The notes: generated from the letters alone by a model not told the origin. A stretch of 64,000 nt of DNA from Halomonas sp. SSL-5 (GCF_030708455.1 NZ_JAUYWF010000013.1:1-64000); one strand, 5' to 3'. Shown: positions 29,164 through 39,835, counted from the first letter of the stretch. A program made the numbers and translations.

Positions 29164-31617
29164 ATGGCCTTGCTGCACACCCTGACCACCCCCCTGCGCG
29201 CGGCCATGACCCGCGTGATCGCCGCCTGGGTCCGGCCGCGCCTGATCGAGCCATCTCCCGATGACCTGGGGGTCGTCCCGGACCTGCCGGTGATCTATGT
29301 CCTGCCCCGCCCCGCCTGGAGCGATGCCTGGCTGCTCGGCGCGCTGACCTCCCGTCACGGCCTCCCGGCCGCCGAACGGCCACGGCGCCTCGCCGGACGA
29401 AAACTTCCCGGCAGCCTGGCCCTGCCGCGGCCACGTCGGCGGCGCCGCGGCGCGTGCCACGAACCACCCTTCGAGACGCTGATCGAACGCCTCGAGGCCG
29501 ACCCGGCGCTCGAGGTGCAGCTGGTGCCGGTCAGCATCTTCTGGGGGCGCGCGCCGGGCAAGCGATTCGGCTTCTGGCGGATGGTCGCCGCGGACAACTG
29601 GCAGTTGACCGGCCGCCTGCGCCGCGCCCTCTCGGTGCTGGTCAACCGGCGCAGCGTGGAGGTGCACTTCGGCGCCCCACTGATGCTGCGCCAGCTGCAT
29701 GACGGCCGCGACCCGGCGCTCACCAATCGCAAGGCGGCACGCCTGTTGCGCGTGCACTTCCGCCGGATGCGCACCCGGGTGCTGGGCCCGGACCTCTCAC
29801 ATCGCCGCACCCTGATCGAAGGGGTGGCGTCGAGCCCCGAGGTCGGCCGGGTGATCGACGAACTGGCCGGTGAGGGTCGCCACGCCCGACCGCGACTGGA
29901 ACGGCGCGCGCGCCGCTACGGCCACGAGATCGCCTCCAACATGACCTATCCGGTGCTGCGCTTCATGGATGGCCTGCTGCGCCGACTGTGGAACCGGCTC
30001 TATGACGGGGTCGACGTGCGCGGCCTGGAGGCGATCAAGCCGCTGGCCGAGGACCACACCCTGGTCTACGTGCCCTGCCACCGCAGTCATGTCGACTATC
30101 TGCTGCTCTCCTACGTGCTCTACCAGGAGGGCCTGATGCCGCCGCATATCGCCGCCGGGCGCAACCTGGACATGCCGCTGATCGGCCCGCTACTGCGCCG
30201 CGGCGGCGCCTTCTTCCTGCGCCGCAGCTTCCGCGACAACCGCCTCTACGCAGCGGTATTCAACGAATACCTGCACCGCCTGATCGCCCGCGGTCATCCG
30301 CTGGAGTACTTCATGGAAGGCGGCCGCTCGCGCAGCGGCCGCATGCTGCCGGCGCGTCCCGGCATGCTGGCCATGACGCTGCGCTCCTTCCTGCGCAGCC
30401 ATGCCGCCGGCCAGGCGCAGCCACTGGCCTTCGTGCCGGTCTATATCGGCTACGAGCGGGTGATCGAGGGCTCCAGCTACCAGCGCGAGCTGCGTGGTGG
30501 CAGGAAGCACAAGGAGACCCCGCTGTCACTGCTGCGGGTGCTGGGCAAGCTGCGCCAGCCCTTCGGCCGGGTCACCGTCAACGTCGGCGAGCCGCTGGCG
30601 GTGGCCGACTACCTGGACGAGACGCTGGGCCTGGGCTGGCGGCACCGCACCGAGGAGCGCCCGGCGTGGCTGGGCGAGCTGGTACCGCGGCTGGGCGAGA
30701 CGCTGTGTCGGCGCATCAACGCCGCCGCCGCCCTCAACCCGGTCAACCTGGTCGCCCTGGTGCTGCTGGCCACCCCCCATCACGCCATCGAGGAGCGGCT
30801 GATGGAGCGCCAGCTGGCGCTGCTGGCGGCGCTGCAGCGGCGCCTGCCCGGCGGCGAGCGGGTGAGCCTCCCGGAGGAAGAGCCGGCAGAGTGGATCGCC
30901 CATGCCCTGGCGCTGGGCATGATCCAGCGCCGCGAGCAGTCGCTGGGCGACATCCTGCTCGTCGACGCCGACCAGGCCAGCCGGCTGGGCTGGTATCGCA
31001 ACAACGTACTGCACCTCTTCGCCCTGGCCGGGCTCACCGCCTTCGCCTTCCGCCACCAGCCGCGGCACCAGCTGGATGCACTGGAAGCCCTGCTGACCCC
31101 CGGCTGGCCGATTCTCGCCCGGGAGCTGATGGTGACCCCGCCCGCTGCCCTGCGCGAGGCACTGGCGGCGATGCTCGACACCCTGGTCGAGCTTGAGCTG
31201 CTGGAGCCGGTCGGCGGTGATGGCTGGCAGCGCCCCGACGACCGCCTGGAGGCCGGCGAGAGCCTCGACCTGCTGGGGCAGCTGATGCAGCCATCGCTGG
31301 AGCGTGGCTACCTGCTGCTCGCGGTGTTGATACACGAGGGGCCGGGGCGTCTCACCGCCGACGCGCTGGCCGAGCACAGCCGACTGCTCGCCGAGCGGCT
31401 GGCGCTGCTCTCGGGGCTCGACGCCCCGGAATTCTTCGACACGCGGCTGTTCGTCAGGCTGGTGGAGAGCCTGGCGCTGGAGGGCTGGCTATGGCGCGAT
31501 CCCGAGGGCCTGCTGGTGTTCGATGACCGACTGCGCGAGGCGGCCAGGCGCTCGCGCCGCCTGTTCGACCCTGCCCTTCGCCACCGCCTGCAGCTGATCA
31601 CCCTGCGCGGCGACTGA
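29164..31617 (+). CDS. plsB: Glycerol-3-phosphate 1-O-acyltransferase
   Basis: Inner-membrane enzyme that adds the first acyl chain to glycerol-3-phosphate in phospholipid synthesis. The 817-residue length matches E. coli PlsB (807). Acyltransferase block I is CHRSHVDYLLLSY near 305, followed by block III in FMEGGRSRSGRML near 383 and block IV in FVPVYIGYERVIEG near 423. The stop codon directly abuts the rsmJ stop on the other strand, with no spacer. Confidence 0.96.
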   Translation: MALLHTLTTPLRAAMTRVIAAWVRPRLIEPSPDDLGVVPDLPVIYVLPRPAWSDAWLLGALTSRHGLPAAERPRRLAGRKLPGSLALPRPRRRRRGACHEPPFETLIERLEADPALEVQLVPVSIFWGRAPGKRFGFWRMVAADNWQLTGRLRRALSVLVNRRSVEVHFGAPLMLRQLHDGRDPALTNRKAARLLRVHFRRMRTRVLGPDLSHRRTLIEGVASSPEVGRVIDELAGEGRHARPRLERRARRYGHEIASNMTYPVLRFMDGLLRRLWNRLYDGVDVRGLEAIKPLAEDHTLVYVPCHRSHVDYLLLSYVLYQEGLMPPHIAAGRNLDMPLIGPLLRRGGAFFLRRSFRDNRLYAAVFNEYLHRLIARGHPLEYFMEGGRSRSGRMLPARPGMLAMTLRSFLRSHAAGQAQPLAFVPVYIGYERVIEGSSYQRELRGGRKHKETPLSLLRVLGKLRQPFGRVTVNVGEPLAVADYLDETLGLGWRHRTEERPAWLGELVPRLGETLCRRINAAAALNPVNLVALVLLATPHHAIEERLMERQLALLAALQRRLPGGERVSLPEEEPAEWIAHALALGMIQRREQSLGDILLVDADQASRLGWYRNNVLHLFALAGLTAFAFRHQPRHQLDALEALLTPGWPILARELMVTPPAALREALAAMLDTLVELELLEPVGGDGWQRPDDRLEAGESLDLLGQLMQPSLERGYLLLAVLIHEGPGRLTADALAEHSRLLAERLALLSGLDAPEFFDTRLFVRLVESLALEGWLWRDPEGLLVFDDRLREAARRSRRLFDPALRHRLQLITLRGD

Positions 31618-32376
31618 TCAGCCGGCCTTCAGGCTACGGTGCACATAGAGATCGTAGCGGCTGGTCTTGCCCTCGATGACGTGACGCGGGGCGGGCCCGG
31701 CGATCGGCGGCGCCTTCCTCGGCCGCTTGACCACCACCCGATGGGTGGCGACATCCAGCGCCGCCTCCAGCAACCGCGGCGCGTCGGCATCGTCGCCGGC
31801 CAGGGTCCGGAACAGGCGCATCTCCTTCTTGACCAGCGCCGACTTCTCGCGATGGGGAAACATCGGGTCCAGATGGATCACCTGGGGAGGAAACCCCGCC
31901 TCACCCACCAGGGCGTCGAGATCGCGGCCGGCATCACCGTGGACCAGTTGCATGCGCGCGGCGATCTCGGCGGTGTCGGCATCGGCCAGCGCCCTGGCCA
32001 GGCCATCCTCGAGCAGGGCGAAGATGGCCGCCACCCGCTCCACGAGCAGCACCGAAGCCCCCAGGCTCGCCAGCACGAAGGCGTCACGCCCCAGGCCGGC
32101 GGTGGCGTCCACCACGGCGGGCGTCACCCCCTGGGAGATGCCGCAGGCGCGGGCGATGAGCTGCCCTCGCCCACCGCCGAAACGGCGGCGGTGGGCGGCC
32201 CGGCCGGCGGTGAAGTCCACCGCCAGCGGATGGCCGTAGCGCCGGGCGTCGCCGGCCAGCACCAGGCGATCCTCTTGCCGCACGAGGAAGAGTTCGGCGG
32301 CCTGGGCGAAGGGCAACCCGAGCCGTTCGGCCAGCGCCGCCAGCGCCTCCCCCTGCACCGCCACGGGAGCGCTCAT
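31618..32376 (-). CDS. rsmJ: 16S rRNA (guanine1516-N2)-methyltransferase RsmJ
   Basis: SAM-dependent methyltransferase for m2G1516 in 16S rRNA. The 252-residue protein matches E. coli RsmJ/YhiQ (250). Visible motifs are [19 protein letters not shown] (SAM-binding motif I, near 100) and [20 protein letters not shown] (catalytic DPMFP near 170). The start at 32376 gives an ATGA overlap with the tsaB stop, so the 15-base longer start is less likely. Translation is probably coupled to tsaB. Confidence 0.95.
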   Translation of the reverse strand: MSAPVAVQGEALAALAERLGLPFAQAAELFLVRQEDRLVLAGDARRYGHPLAVDFTAGRAAHRRRFGGGRGQLIARACGISQGVTPAVVDATAGLGRDAFVLASLGASVLLVERVAAIFALLEDGLARALADADTAEIAARMQLVHGDAGRDLDALVGEAGFPPQVIHLDPMFPHREKSALVKKEMRLFRTLAGDDADAPRLLEAALDVATHRVVVKRPRKAPPIAGPAPRHVIEGKTSRYDLYVHRSLKAG

Positions 32377-33077
32377 CTTGCCTTCTTCCACGCCACCTCG
32401 TTGCGCAGGTAGACCGGCTGGGCGAGGTGCGCCGGCTGCCCACCGCCGCTCTCCAGTTCATGCATGGCGAGCAGCGCCATGTCGGCGGCGTCCGCTTCCA
32501 CCTCGGGCAGGTGCTGGCCGAGCCCGGCCTGCACCTCGGCGGGCATGCGCTCGAGCAGCGTCCATCCGGAGCCCACTCCGACCCAGTCATGGTCGTCGTG
32601 GCCCGCCGGCAGTCGCAGCCGCTCCGGCGCCATGACCGCTTCGTCGAGAAGCCGCTCCGGCAGGCCATCGCGGCACTGCCAGGCGGCCACGTAGATCTCG
32701 CCCATGCGCGCATCCAGGGCGGTGACCAGCCAGCGGAAGTGGTGGCGACGGTGGGCCCCCAGCGCCAGGGCCGCCAGGGTGGAGACCCCGATCAGCGGCC
32801 GGTCGAGGCCGTAGGCGAGGCCCTGGGCGGCCCCCGCGGCGATGCGCAGGCCGGTGAAGGAGCCCGGACCATGGCCATAGGCGATGGCGTCGAGCTCGGC
32901 GGGGGCCACCCCGGCCTCGGCCAGCACCTCGTCGACCATGGGCAGCAGGCGCCGGGTGTGCTCGCGAGGGGTCAGCGCGAAGCGGGAGAGCAGTTCATCG
33001 TCGGCGCCGGGACGTCGCCGCAGCAGGGCGGCGGAGCAGGCGCTCGAGGAGGCATCCAGGGCCAGCAGGATCGACAT
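32373..33077 (-). CDS. tsaB: tRNA threonylcarbamoyladenosine biosynthesis protein TsaB
   Basis: Partner of TsaD and TsaE in making t6A at position 37 of ANN-decoding tRNAs. The 234-residue protein has the ASKHA-fold N-terminus [15 protein letters not shown] and the family motif [15 protein letters not shown] near 70. E. coli TsaB has 231 residues. ATG 33077 is chosen over a 28-residue extension that does not resemble TsaB. A TATACT hexamer on the minus strand (33114 to 33109) may be its -10. The gene overlaps rsmJ by four bases. Confidence 0.95.
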   Translation of the reverse strand: MSILLALDASSSACSAALLRRRPGADDELLSRFALTPREHTRRLLPMVDEVLAEAGVAPAELDAIAYGHGPGSFTGLRIAAGAAQGLAYGLDRPLIGVSTLAALALGAHRRHHFRWLVTALDARMGEIYVAAWQCRDGLPERLLDEAVMAPERLRLPAGHDDHDWVGVGSGWTLLERMPAEVQAGLGQHLPEVEADAADMALLAMHELESGGGQPAHLAQPVYLRNEVAWKKAR

Positions 33078-33136
33078 GGGGTCACCATCTCGGGAAAACG
33101 GGCCGCCAGTATACGCGGCCGGGCCCATAACGACGA

Positions 33137-33156
33137 TGGCCCGCAAAAGCGGGCCA
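33137..33156 (-). terminator. Hairpin upstream of tsaB, possible adk terminator
   Basis: TGGCCCGC-AAAA-GCGGGCCA forms a perfect eight-base stem with a four-base loop. It lies on the downstream side of adk after repeat copy D, and on the minus strand is followed by TCGTCGTT. Confidence 0.55.
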
Positions 33157-33184
33157 ACCAAATACTACGGTAAACGGGGCTGAT

Positions 33185-33283
33185 CCGGCGACAGGCCTGC
33201 GAGGAGGCGCTGTAAATACATCCCTGTACGCTACCGACGCCATCCCTGGCGTAGGACCTCCTCTTCGGCCTATCCCCGGCGCC
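33185..33283 (+). repeat. Interspersed palindromic repeat, copy D
   Basis: Left arm CCGGCGACAGGCCTGCGAGG begins at 33185, the core CATCCCTGTACGCTACC follows at about 33219-33235, and the right arm (GGACCTCCTCTTCGGCCTAT and onward) ends in CCGGCGCC at 33283. This is the most compact copy, about 99 bp, and lies between adk and tsaB. Confidence 0.85.
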
Positions 33284-33313
33284 CCGCGGAGCCTTGTCCT
33301 GTTCCGCCTGAAG

Positions 33314-33997
<684 letters not shown>

Positions 33998-34161
33998 TCA
34001 GCTATGAAGAATTCTTGGGAAGGGAACGATAACCGCGGCCCACGACCAGCACAAGCACCGGCCCCTCCCGGCGCCCCTCCATGCTCGAAAAGCGCGTTGC
34101 ATTTCAATGACCTCCAGCCGAATAGCACTTTGGTCTTGGCATCCGTGCGGAGGCCGAAAAT

Positions 34162-34189
34162 GACGACGGCGCCCGCAGGCGCCGTCGTC
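34162..34189 (-). terminator. Terminator after aceEF
   Basis: GACGACGGCGCC and GGCGCCGTCGTC form a perfect 12-bp stem with a four-base loop. On the minus strand it is followed by ATTTTCGG. It lies 22 bp downstream of the aceF stop. Confidence 0.85.
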
Positions 34190-34210
34190 TAGCGGACCCG
34201 AACCCGCGTC

Positions 34211-36193
34211 CTACAGCAGCAGCCGACGGATATCGGTCAGCAGCTGACCCAGCAGCGCGGTGAAGCGCGCCGCATCGGCGCCGTTGACGGCGCGGTGGTC
34301 ATAGGAGAGGCACAGCGGCATCATCAGCCGCGGCTGGAAGGCGGCGCCGTCCCACACCGGCTTCATCGACGCCTTGGAGATGCCGAGGATGGCCACCTCC
34401 GGGGCGTTGACGATCGGGGTGAAGGCGGTGCCGCCGATGGAGCCCAGGCTGGAGATCGTGAAGCAGCCACCGGTCATCTCCTCGCGCTTGAGCTTCTTCT
34501 TCTGCGCCTTGCCGGCCAGCTCCACCGACTCCTTGGCCAGGTCGATCAGCGACTTCCTGTCGGCATCGCGGATCACCGGCACCATCAGGCCGTCCGGCGT
34601 GTCCACGGCGATGCCGATATGCACGTACTTCTTGTGCACCAGCGTCTCGCCGTCGCTCTTCAGGCTGACGTTGAACTGCGGGTACTGGCGCAGCGCGAAG
34701 GCACACGCCTTGATCAGGAAGGGCAGCGGCGTGAGCTTGGCGCCCTGGGCCTCCGCCTCGGCCTTCATCGACTTGCGGAAGGCCTCCAGCTCGGTGATGT
34801 CCGCCTCGTCGAACTGGGTGACATGGGGCAGGTTGACCCAGCTGCGATGGAGGTTGGTGGCGCCCATCTTCATCAGGCGCCCCATGGGCTTCTCTTCCAC
34901 CTCGCCGAACTGGCTGAAGTCCTGATCGGGGATCGGCGGAATGCCCGAACCGCCCGCCGCGGAGGCACCGGCGGGTGCCTGGGCCTTGCCCTGGTTGGCC
35001 ATCACCTGCTTGACGTAGGCGTGGACATCCTCCTTGAGCACGCGCTCCTTGGGACCGCTGGGCTTGACCAGCGCCAGGTCGACGCCCAGCTCCCGGGCCA
35101 GCATGCGCACCGCGGGGCCGGCGTGCACCAGCTTGCCGTCGCGAGGCTTGTGGGCCGCCATCTCGGCCTCCGGGCTCGGCGTGCCGGCGGGCGTCGGCGC
35201 GGGCTTCTCGGCCCTGGGCGACTCGGCCGTCTTCGCGCTCGGCTTGCCGGCGGCCGGCTTGGCAGCGGCCGTCTCGATATAGCCGATCAGGTCACCCTCG
35301 GAGACGCTGTCACCCTCCTTGACGGCCAGTTCCACCAGCTTGCCCTTGAGCGGGCTGGGCACGTCCATGGAGGCCTTGTCGGACTCCAGGGTGATCAGCG
35401 GCGCCTCTGCCTCCACCTCGTCGCCCACGGCCACGGCCACCTCGATGATCGGCACGTCGCTGGCGCCGCCCAGGTCCGGGACGCGGACCTCCTGGCGCTG
35501 AGGCTCACCGCCGGCCTGCTGAGCGGGCTCGGGCTCCGGCTCGGCGGCAGGTGCCGGCTCGCTCGCCGCGGGCGCCTGGGCCTCCGCCGCCTCGCCGCCC
35601 TCCTCGACGATCTCCATGGTGCCGATGACATCGCCCTCGGAGACGGTATCGCCCTCCTTGACGGTCAGGGAGACCAGCTTGCCGGCATAGGGGCTCGGCA
35701 CGTCCATGGAGGCCTTGTCGGACTCCAGGGTGATCAGCGGCGCCTCGAGGTCGATCTCGTCGCCCTCGGCCACGGCCACGTCGATCACCTCGACGTCGCT
35801 GTCGCCGCCCAGGTCGGGCACGGTGATCTCCACGGTGCGCTTGCCGCCGCCGGCCTTGGCGGCGGGCTTCTCGGCGGCGGGCTCGGGCGCCTTTTCGGGA
35901 GCCTGTTCGGCCTGCTTCTCGGCCTGGTCGGCCGCCGGTGCGGCATCGCCGCCACCCTCGACCTCCAGTTCGACGATATCGTCACCCTCGGAGACGGTAT
36001 CGCCCTCCTTCACCAGCACCCGGGCCACCTTGCCGCCCTTGGGCGAGGGCACATCCATGCTGGCCTTGTCGGATTCCAGGGTAATCAGGGTGTCCTCGGC
36101 CTCGATGACGTCGCCTTCCGACACCGCGATCTCGATGATCTCCACATCGGTATCGCCGCCGATGTCCGGTACTTTGATGATTTCGCTACTCAA
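34211..36193 (-). CDS. aceF: Dihydrolipoyllysine acetyltransferase (pyruvate dehydrogenase E2)
   Basis: E2 core of the pyruvate dehydrogenase complex, which moves the acetyl group from lipoate to CoA. The 660-residue protein has three N-terminal lipoyl domains, each with the lipoylated lysine in ESDKASMD, separated by Ala/Pro/Glu-rich linkers, then an E3-binding domain (about 360-400, VRMLARELGVDLALV) and the catalytic domain with SYDHRAVNGADAARF; the Asn in place of the usual Asp also occurs in other gammaproteobacterial E2 proteins. The start is TTG at 36193: AAGGAG lies nine bases upstream and no family-like ATG is available. It follows aceE. Confidence 0.95.
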   Translation of the reverse strand: MSSEIIKVPDIGGDTDVEIIEIAVSEGDVIEAEDTLITLESDKASMDVPSPKGGKVARVLVKEGDTVSEGDDIVELEVEGGGDAAPAADQAEKQAEQAPEKAPEPAAEKPAAKAGGGKRTVEITVPDLGGDSDVEVIDVAVAEGDEIDLEAPLITLESDKASMDVPSPYAGKLVSLTVKEGDTVSEGDVIGTMEIVEEGGEAAEAQAPAASEPAPAAEPEPEPAQQAGGEPQRQEVRVPDLGGASDVPIIEVAVAVGDEVEAEAPLITLESDKASMDVPSPLKGKLVELAVKEGDSVSEGDLIGYIETAAAKPAAGKPSAKTAESPRAEKPAPTPAGTPSPEAEMAAHKPRDGKLVHAGPAVRMLARELGVDLALVKPSGPKERVLKEDVHAYVKQVMANQGKAQAPAGASAAGGSGIPPIPDQDFSQFGEVEEKPMGRLMKMGATNLHRSWVNLPHVTQFDEADITELEAFRKSMKAEAEAQGAKLTPLPFLIKACAFALRQYPQFNVSLKSDGETLVHKKYVHIGIAVDTPDGLMVPVIRDADRKSLIDLAKESVELAGKAQKKKLKREEMTGGCFTISSLGSIGGTAFTPIVNAPEVAILGISKASMKPVWDGAAFQPRLMMPLCLSYDHRAVNGADAARFTALLGQLLTDIRRLLL

Positions 36194-36251
36194 GGTCGCG
36201 CTCCTTCCAAATCGTGCCTGGAAGGGGCGGGCATCCGCCCGCCCCACCGGA

Positions 36252-38930
36252 TCAGTCGGTCAGCGGATTCGGCTTGGCCGGATCGATGTCGTACTTCTTC
36301 AACGCCTCGCCGATCACCTTGCGCTCGAGCTCGCCGCGCTCGGCCAGCGCCTTGAGCGCGGCCACCACCACGAAGTGGCGGTCGACCTCGAAGAACTCGC
36401 GCAGCTTCTCGCGGGTATCGGAGCGGCCGAAGCCGTCCGTGCCCAGCACGTGGTACTCGGTGGGCACCCAGGCACGCACCTGATCGGCGAACAACCGCAT
36501 GTAATCGGTGGAGGCGATGGCCGGCCCCTGACGCCCCTCGAGGCAGCGCGTCACGTGGGGCTTGCCCGGCTCGGCCTCGGGGTTGAGGAACGCCTCGCGA
36601 TCCAGGGCCAGCGCCTCGCGGCGCAGCTCGTTGAAGCTGGTCACGCTCCAGATGTCGGCGCCAACGCCCCAGTCGTCACGCAGCAGTTCGGCGGCGGCCT
36701 CGACCTCGCGCAGGATGGTGCCGGAGCCCATCAGCTGCACGCGGGCCTTGTCGCCCTGGGTCTCGCGCAGCAGGTACATGCCCTTGATGATCTCCTCGGC
36801 AGGCACCTCCTCGAGCTCGGGCTGCTCGTAGTTCTCGTTCATCACCGTCAGGTAGTAGAAGCAGGGCTCCTTGTCGACGAACATCCGCTTCAGGCCGCTC
36901 TGCACGATCACCGCCACCTCGTGGGCATAGGTCGGGTCGTAGCTGCGGCAGTTGGGGATCATCGACGCCTGCAGGTGGCTGTGGCCATCCTGGTGCTGCA
37001 GGCCCTCGCCGTTGAGCGTGGTGCGCCCGGCGGTACCGCCCACCAGGAAGCCACGCGCCTGCAGGTCACCGGCCGCCCAGGCCAGGTCGCCGATGCGCTG
37101 GAAGCCGAACATCGAGTAGTAGATGTAGAACGGCAGCAGCGGCAGGCCGTGGTTGGCGTAGGAGGTGGCCGCGGCGATCCACGAGGACATGGCCCCCGCC
37201 TCGGTGATGCCCTCCTCGAGCACCTGGCCGGCCTTGTCCTCGCGATAGAACATCAGCTGGCCCTTGTCCATGGGCTCGTACTTCTGGCCCTCGGAGGTGT
37301 AGATGCCGAGCTGGCGGAACATGCCCTCCATGCCGAAGGTCCGCGCCTCGTCGGGCACGATGGGCACCACCTGCTTGCCGAAGCCCTTGTGCTTGACCAG
37401 GCCGTTGAGGACCCGCACGAAGGCCATGGTGGTGGAGACCTCGCGGCCCTTGGAGCCACCCATCTGGCTGGCGAAGATCTTGTCGTCCAGGCCGGGGATG
37501 TCCAGCGCCTCGAAGTCGTGCTGGCGAGCCGGCAGGTAGCCACCCAAGCGTTCGCGCTGGAGATGCATGTAGCGCATCTCCGGCGTGTCGTCGGCCGGCT
37601 TGTAATAGGGGATCTCGTGCTCGATCTCCTGGTCGGAGACCGGGATGCCGAAGCGGTCGCGGAAGCGCTTGAGCACCTCCGGGTCGTCGATGGACTTGAC
37701 CTGGTGGGCCTCGTTGTCCGCCTCGCCACCGTCGGCACCCAGGCCATAGCCCTTGACGGTATGCGCCAGCACCACGGTGGGACGCCCGTTGGCGTTGTTC
37801 ACCGCCTGGTGATAGGCCGCATAGACCTTGAACGGGTCATGGCCGCCGCGGTTGAGCTTCCAGATATCCTCGTCGGACAAGTCCTTGACCATCTCGGCGG
37901 TCTCGGGGTACTTGCCGAAGAAGTTCTCCCGGGTATAGGCGCCGCCATTGGACTTGCAGTTCTGGTACTCGCCATCGACGGTCTCGTCCATGACCTTCTG
38001 CAGCACGCCCTTCTTGTCCTTCTCGAAGAGCGGATCCCACAGGCGGCCCCAGACCACCTTGATCACGTTCCAGCCGGCACCGCGGAACACGCCCTCGAGC
38101 TCGTCCATGATCCGCGAGTTGCCGCGCACCGGACCGTCGAGGCGCTGCAGGTTGCAGTTGATCACGAAGATCAGGTTGTCGAGCTTCTCGCGGCTGGCCA
38201 GGTGGATGGCCCCCAGGGACTCCGGCTCGTCGCATTCGCCATCGCCCATGAAGCACCAGATCTTGCGGTCCTGCATCGGCTGCAGGCCACGCTGATCCAG
38301 GTACTTCATCACGTGGGCCTGATAGATGGACATGATCGGGCCCAGACCCATGGAGACCGTGGGCAGCTGCCAGAAGTCGGGCATCAGCCAGGGGTGCGGA
38401 TAGGACGAGAGGCCATCGCCATCGACCTCCTGGCGATACTTGTCCATCTGGTCTTCGGTGAGGCGCCCCTCGAGGAAGGCACGGGCATAGATGCCCGGGG
38501 AGCTGTGGCCCTGGATGAACACCAGGTCGCCCTTGAAGTCGCCGTTGGCGGCGCGAAAGAAGTGGTTGAAGCCCACCTCATAGAGCGTCGCGCTGGACAT
38601 GTAGCTGGCCAGGTGGCCGCCGATACCCTTGTGCTTGCGGTTGGCCCGGGTGACCATCGCCGCCATGTTCCAGCGGATCATCGAGCGGATCTTGCGCTCC
38701 ATGAAGAGGTCGCCCGGCATCGGCGCCTCGCGATGCACCGGAATGGTATTGCGGTGGGGCGTGGTCGCCGAGAAGGGGGGCTGCGTCCCGTCGCGCCGCA
38801 GGCGGTCGGCCAGGCGGGTGAGCAGGTGCCGGGCGCGCTCCTCGCCCTCATGATCCAAGACCGATTCGAGGGATTCCAACCACTCTGCGGTCTCGACCGG
38901 GTCGAGATCCTCTCTTGCCTCCAGACTCAT
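36252..38930 (-). CDS. aceE: Pyruvate dehydrogenase E1 component (homodimeric)
   Basis: Thiamine-diphosphate enzyme that decarboxylates pyruvate and transfers the acetyl unit to the E2 lipoyl groups. The 892-residue length matches E. coli AceE (887). The TPP motif GDGECDEPES-N near 245-280 and conserved FIQGHSSPGIYAR near 138 identify the homodimeric E1 class. GGAGAG lies before ATG 38930. It is the first gene of aceEF, with a 58-bp gap to aceF; no lpd gene follows, so E3 must be encoded elsewhere. Confidence 0.97.
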   Translation of the reverse strand: MSLEAREDLDPVETAEWLESLESVLDHEGEERARHLLTRLADRLRRDGTQPPFSATTPHRNTIPVHREAPMPGDLFMERKIRSMIRWNMAAMVTRANRKHKGIGGHLASYMSSATLYEVGFNHFFRAANGDFKGDLVFIQGHSSPGIYARAFLEGRLTEDQMDKYRQEVDGDGLSSYPHPWLMPDFWQLPTVSMGLGPIMSIYQAHVMKYLDQRGLQPMQDRKIWCFMGDGECDEPESLGAIHLASREKLDNLIFVINCNLQRLDGPVRGNSRIMDELEGVFRGAGWNVIKVVWGRLWDPLFEKDKKGVLQKVMDETVDGEYQNCKSNGGAYTRENFFGKYPETAEMVKDLSDEDIWKLNRGGHDPFKVYAAYHQAVNNANGRPTVVLAHTVKGYGLGADGGEADNEAHQVKSIDDPEVLKRFRDRFGIPVSDQEIEHEIPYYKPADDTPEMRYMHLQRERLGGYLPARQHDFEALDIPGLDDKIFASQMGGSKGREVSTTMAFVRVLNGLVKHKGFGKQVVPIVPDEARTFGMEGMFRQLGIYTSEGQKYEPMDKGQLMFYREDKAGQVLEEGITEAGAMSSWIAAATSYANHGLPLLPFYIYYSMFGFQRIGDLAWAAGDLQARGFLVGGTAGRTTLNGEGLQHQDGHSHLQASMIPNCRSYDPTYAHEVAVIVQSGLKRMFVDKEPCFYYLTVMNENYEQPELEEVPAEEIIKGMYLLRETQGDKARVQLMGSGTILREVEAAAELLRDDWGVGADIWSVTSFNELRREALALDREAFLNPEAEPGKPHVTRCLEGRQGPAIASTDYMRLFADQVRAWVPTEYHVLGTDGFGRSDTREKLREFFEVDRHFVVVAALKALAERGELERKVIGEALKKYDIDPAKPNPLTD

Positions 38931-39265
38931 AGACGTCTCTCCGAATGACGATGGATGTTGCGTGCCCGCTGCTGCGCGGGAAGCAGGGCGCCCTCTCGTC
39001 AGAGAGATGGCGCGCCCCGATTTTTGTGTAATTTTATTACGTTACGACGCAAAAAAACCGCCGTTTCTGTGCGAAAGATACCGTATACCTCGCCTCCTGC
39101 CAAAGCAAGTTTCTGTGGAATGGATTTCCATATAATCCACACCGCACCGCAGCACAAAGAGTTAGCGACACCATCAGCGGGAAACTCGACGAAGGTCAAG
39201 GAGATGTAGCTAAACTACCGTATGAAGCGAGCGAGCGATCCGGCCGGGGCACGCTGGCCCGCGGC
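38931..39265 (-). promoter_or_regulatory. aceE upstream region with candidate promoter and palindrome
   Basis: No convincing gene is present in this 335-bp gap. On the minus strand TTGTGC (39157 to 39152) and TATATG (39134 to 39129) are 17 bp apart, a plausible promoter giving a leader of about 190 bases. The same place holds TATAAT on the plus strand (39131-39136) without a good -35. The inverted repeat GTAAT-TTT-ATTAC (39028-39040) is a candidate operator for aceEF. It does not match the E. coli PdhR consensus. Confidence 0.45.
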
Positions 39266-39835
39266 TCATTCGACGCACGCGTGTCCGGCCAGCCGCTGGC
39301 GGTAGTAGGCCCAGTCGAAGGCGGGCCCCGGATCGCTCTTGCGCAGCGGCGCCACCCGCGCGTGGCCCGTGACGCGCGACGCACCCAGTGCCGGGTAGGC
39401 GGCGAAGAGGTCGAGGGTCACCTCGGCCAGGCGATCATACTGCGCGCCGGAGTAGGCCGAGACCTCGTTGCCCTCCAGCTCGATGCCGATGGCGAAGTCA
39501 TTGAGGGCATGGCGCCAGCGGTCGCCGTCGCGCCAGCAGGAGCGCCCGGCATGCCAGGCGCGGCGATGGAACGGCACGAACTGCACGCACTCGCCATCGC
39601 GGCGAATCAGCAGGTGAGCCGAAACACGCAGCCCCCGCAGGGAAGCGAAGAAGGGGTGGGTGTCGGGATCCAGGCGATTGGTGAACAGCCGCTCGATATG
39701 CTCGCCGCCAAATTCCCCGGGGGGCAGGCTGATGGAGTGCAGCACCAGCAGCGACACCTCTCCTTGCGGCCGCTCATCGTAGTTGGGTGATGGCACCCGC
39801 CGCGCCGAAGCCAGCCAGCCCTGTTCGATTGCCAT
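39266..39835 (-). CDS. ampD: 1,6-anhydro-N-acetylmuramyl-L-alanine amidase AmpD
   Basis: Cytosolic zinc amidase that cleaves recycled anhydromuropeptides and, in species with inducible AmpC, keeps the beta-lactamase repressed. The 189-residue protein matches E. coli AmpD (183). Zinc ligands appear as His in LLVLHSISLP near 31 and the GHARVAPLRKSDPGPAFDW region (His and Asp). GGGGAG precedes ATG 39835. It is divergent from nadC, a conserved pairing in gammaproteobacteria. Confidence 0.95.
   Translation of the reverse strand: MAIEQGWLASARRVPSPNYDERPQGEVSLLVLHSISLPPGEFGGEHIERLFTNRLDPDTHPFFASLRGLRVSAHLLIRRDGECVQFVPFHRRAWHAGRSCWRDGDRWRHALNDFAIGIELEGNEVSAYSGAQYDRLAEVTLDLFAAYPALGASRVTGHARVAPLRKSDPGPAFDWAYYRQRLAGHACVE

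Noticed and set aside
35706..38948. A 1080-codon open frame opposite aceF/aceE
   Set aside because: It is antisense to two strongly identified genes and has no recognisable domain.
39222..39305. A short frame starting MKRASDPAGARW downstream of a TATAAT on the plus strand
   Set aside because: Its ribosome-binding site is too far away, it runs antisense into ampD, and no family is recognisable.
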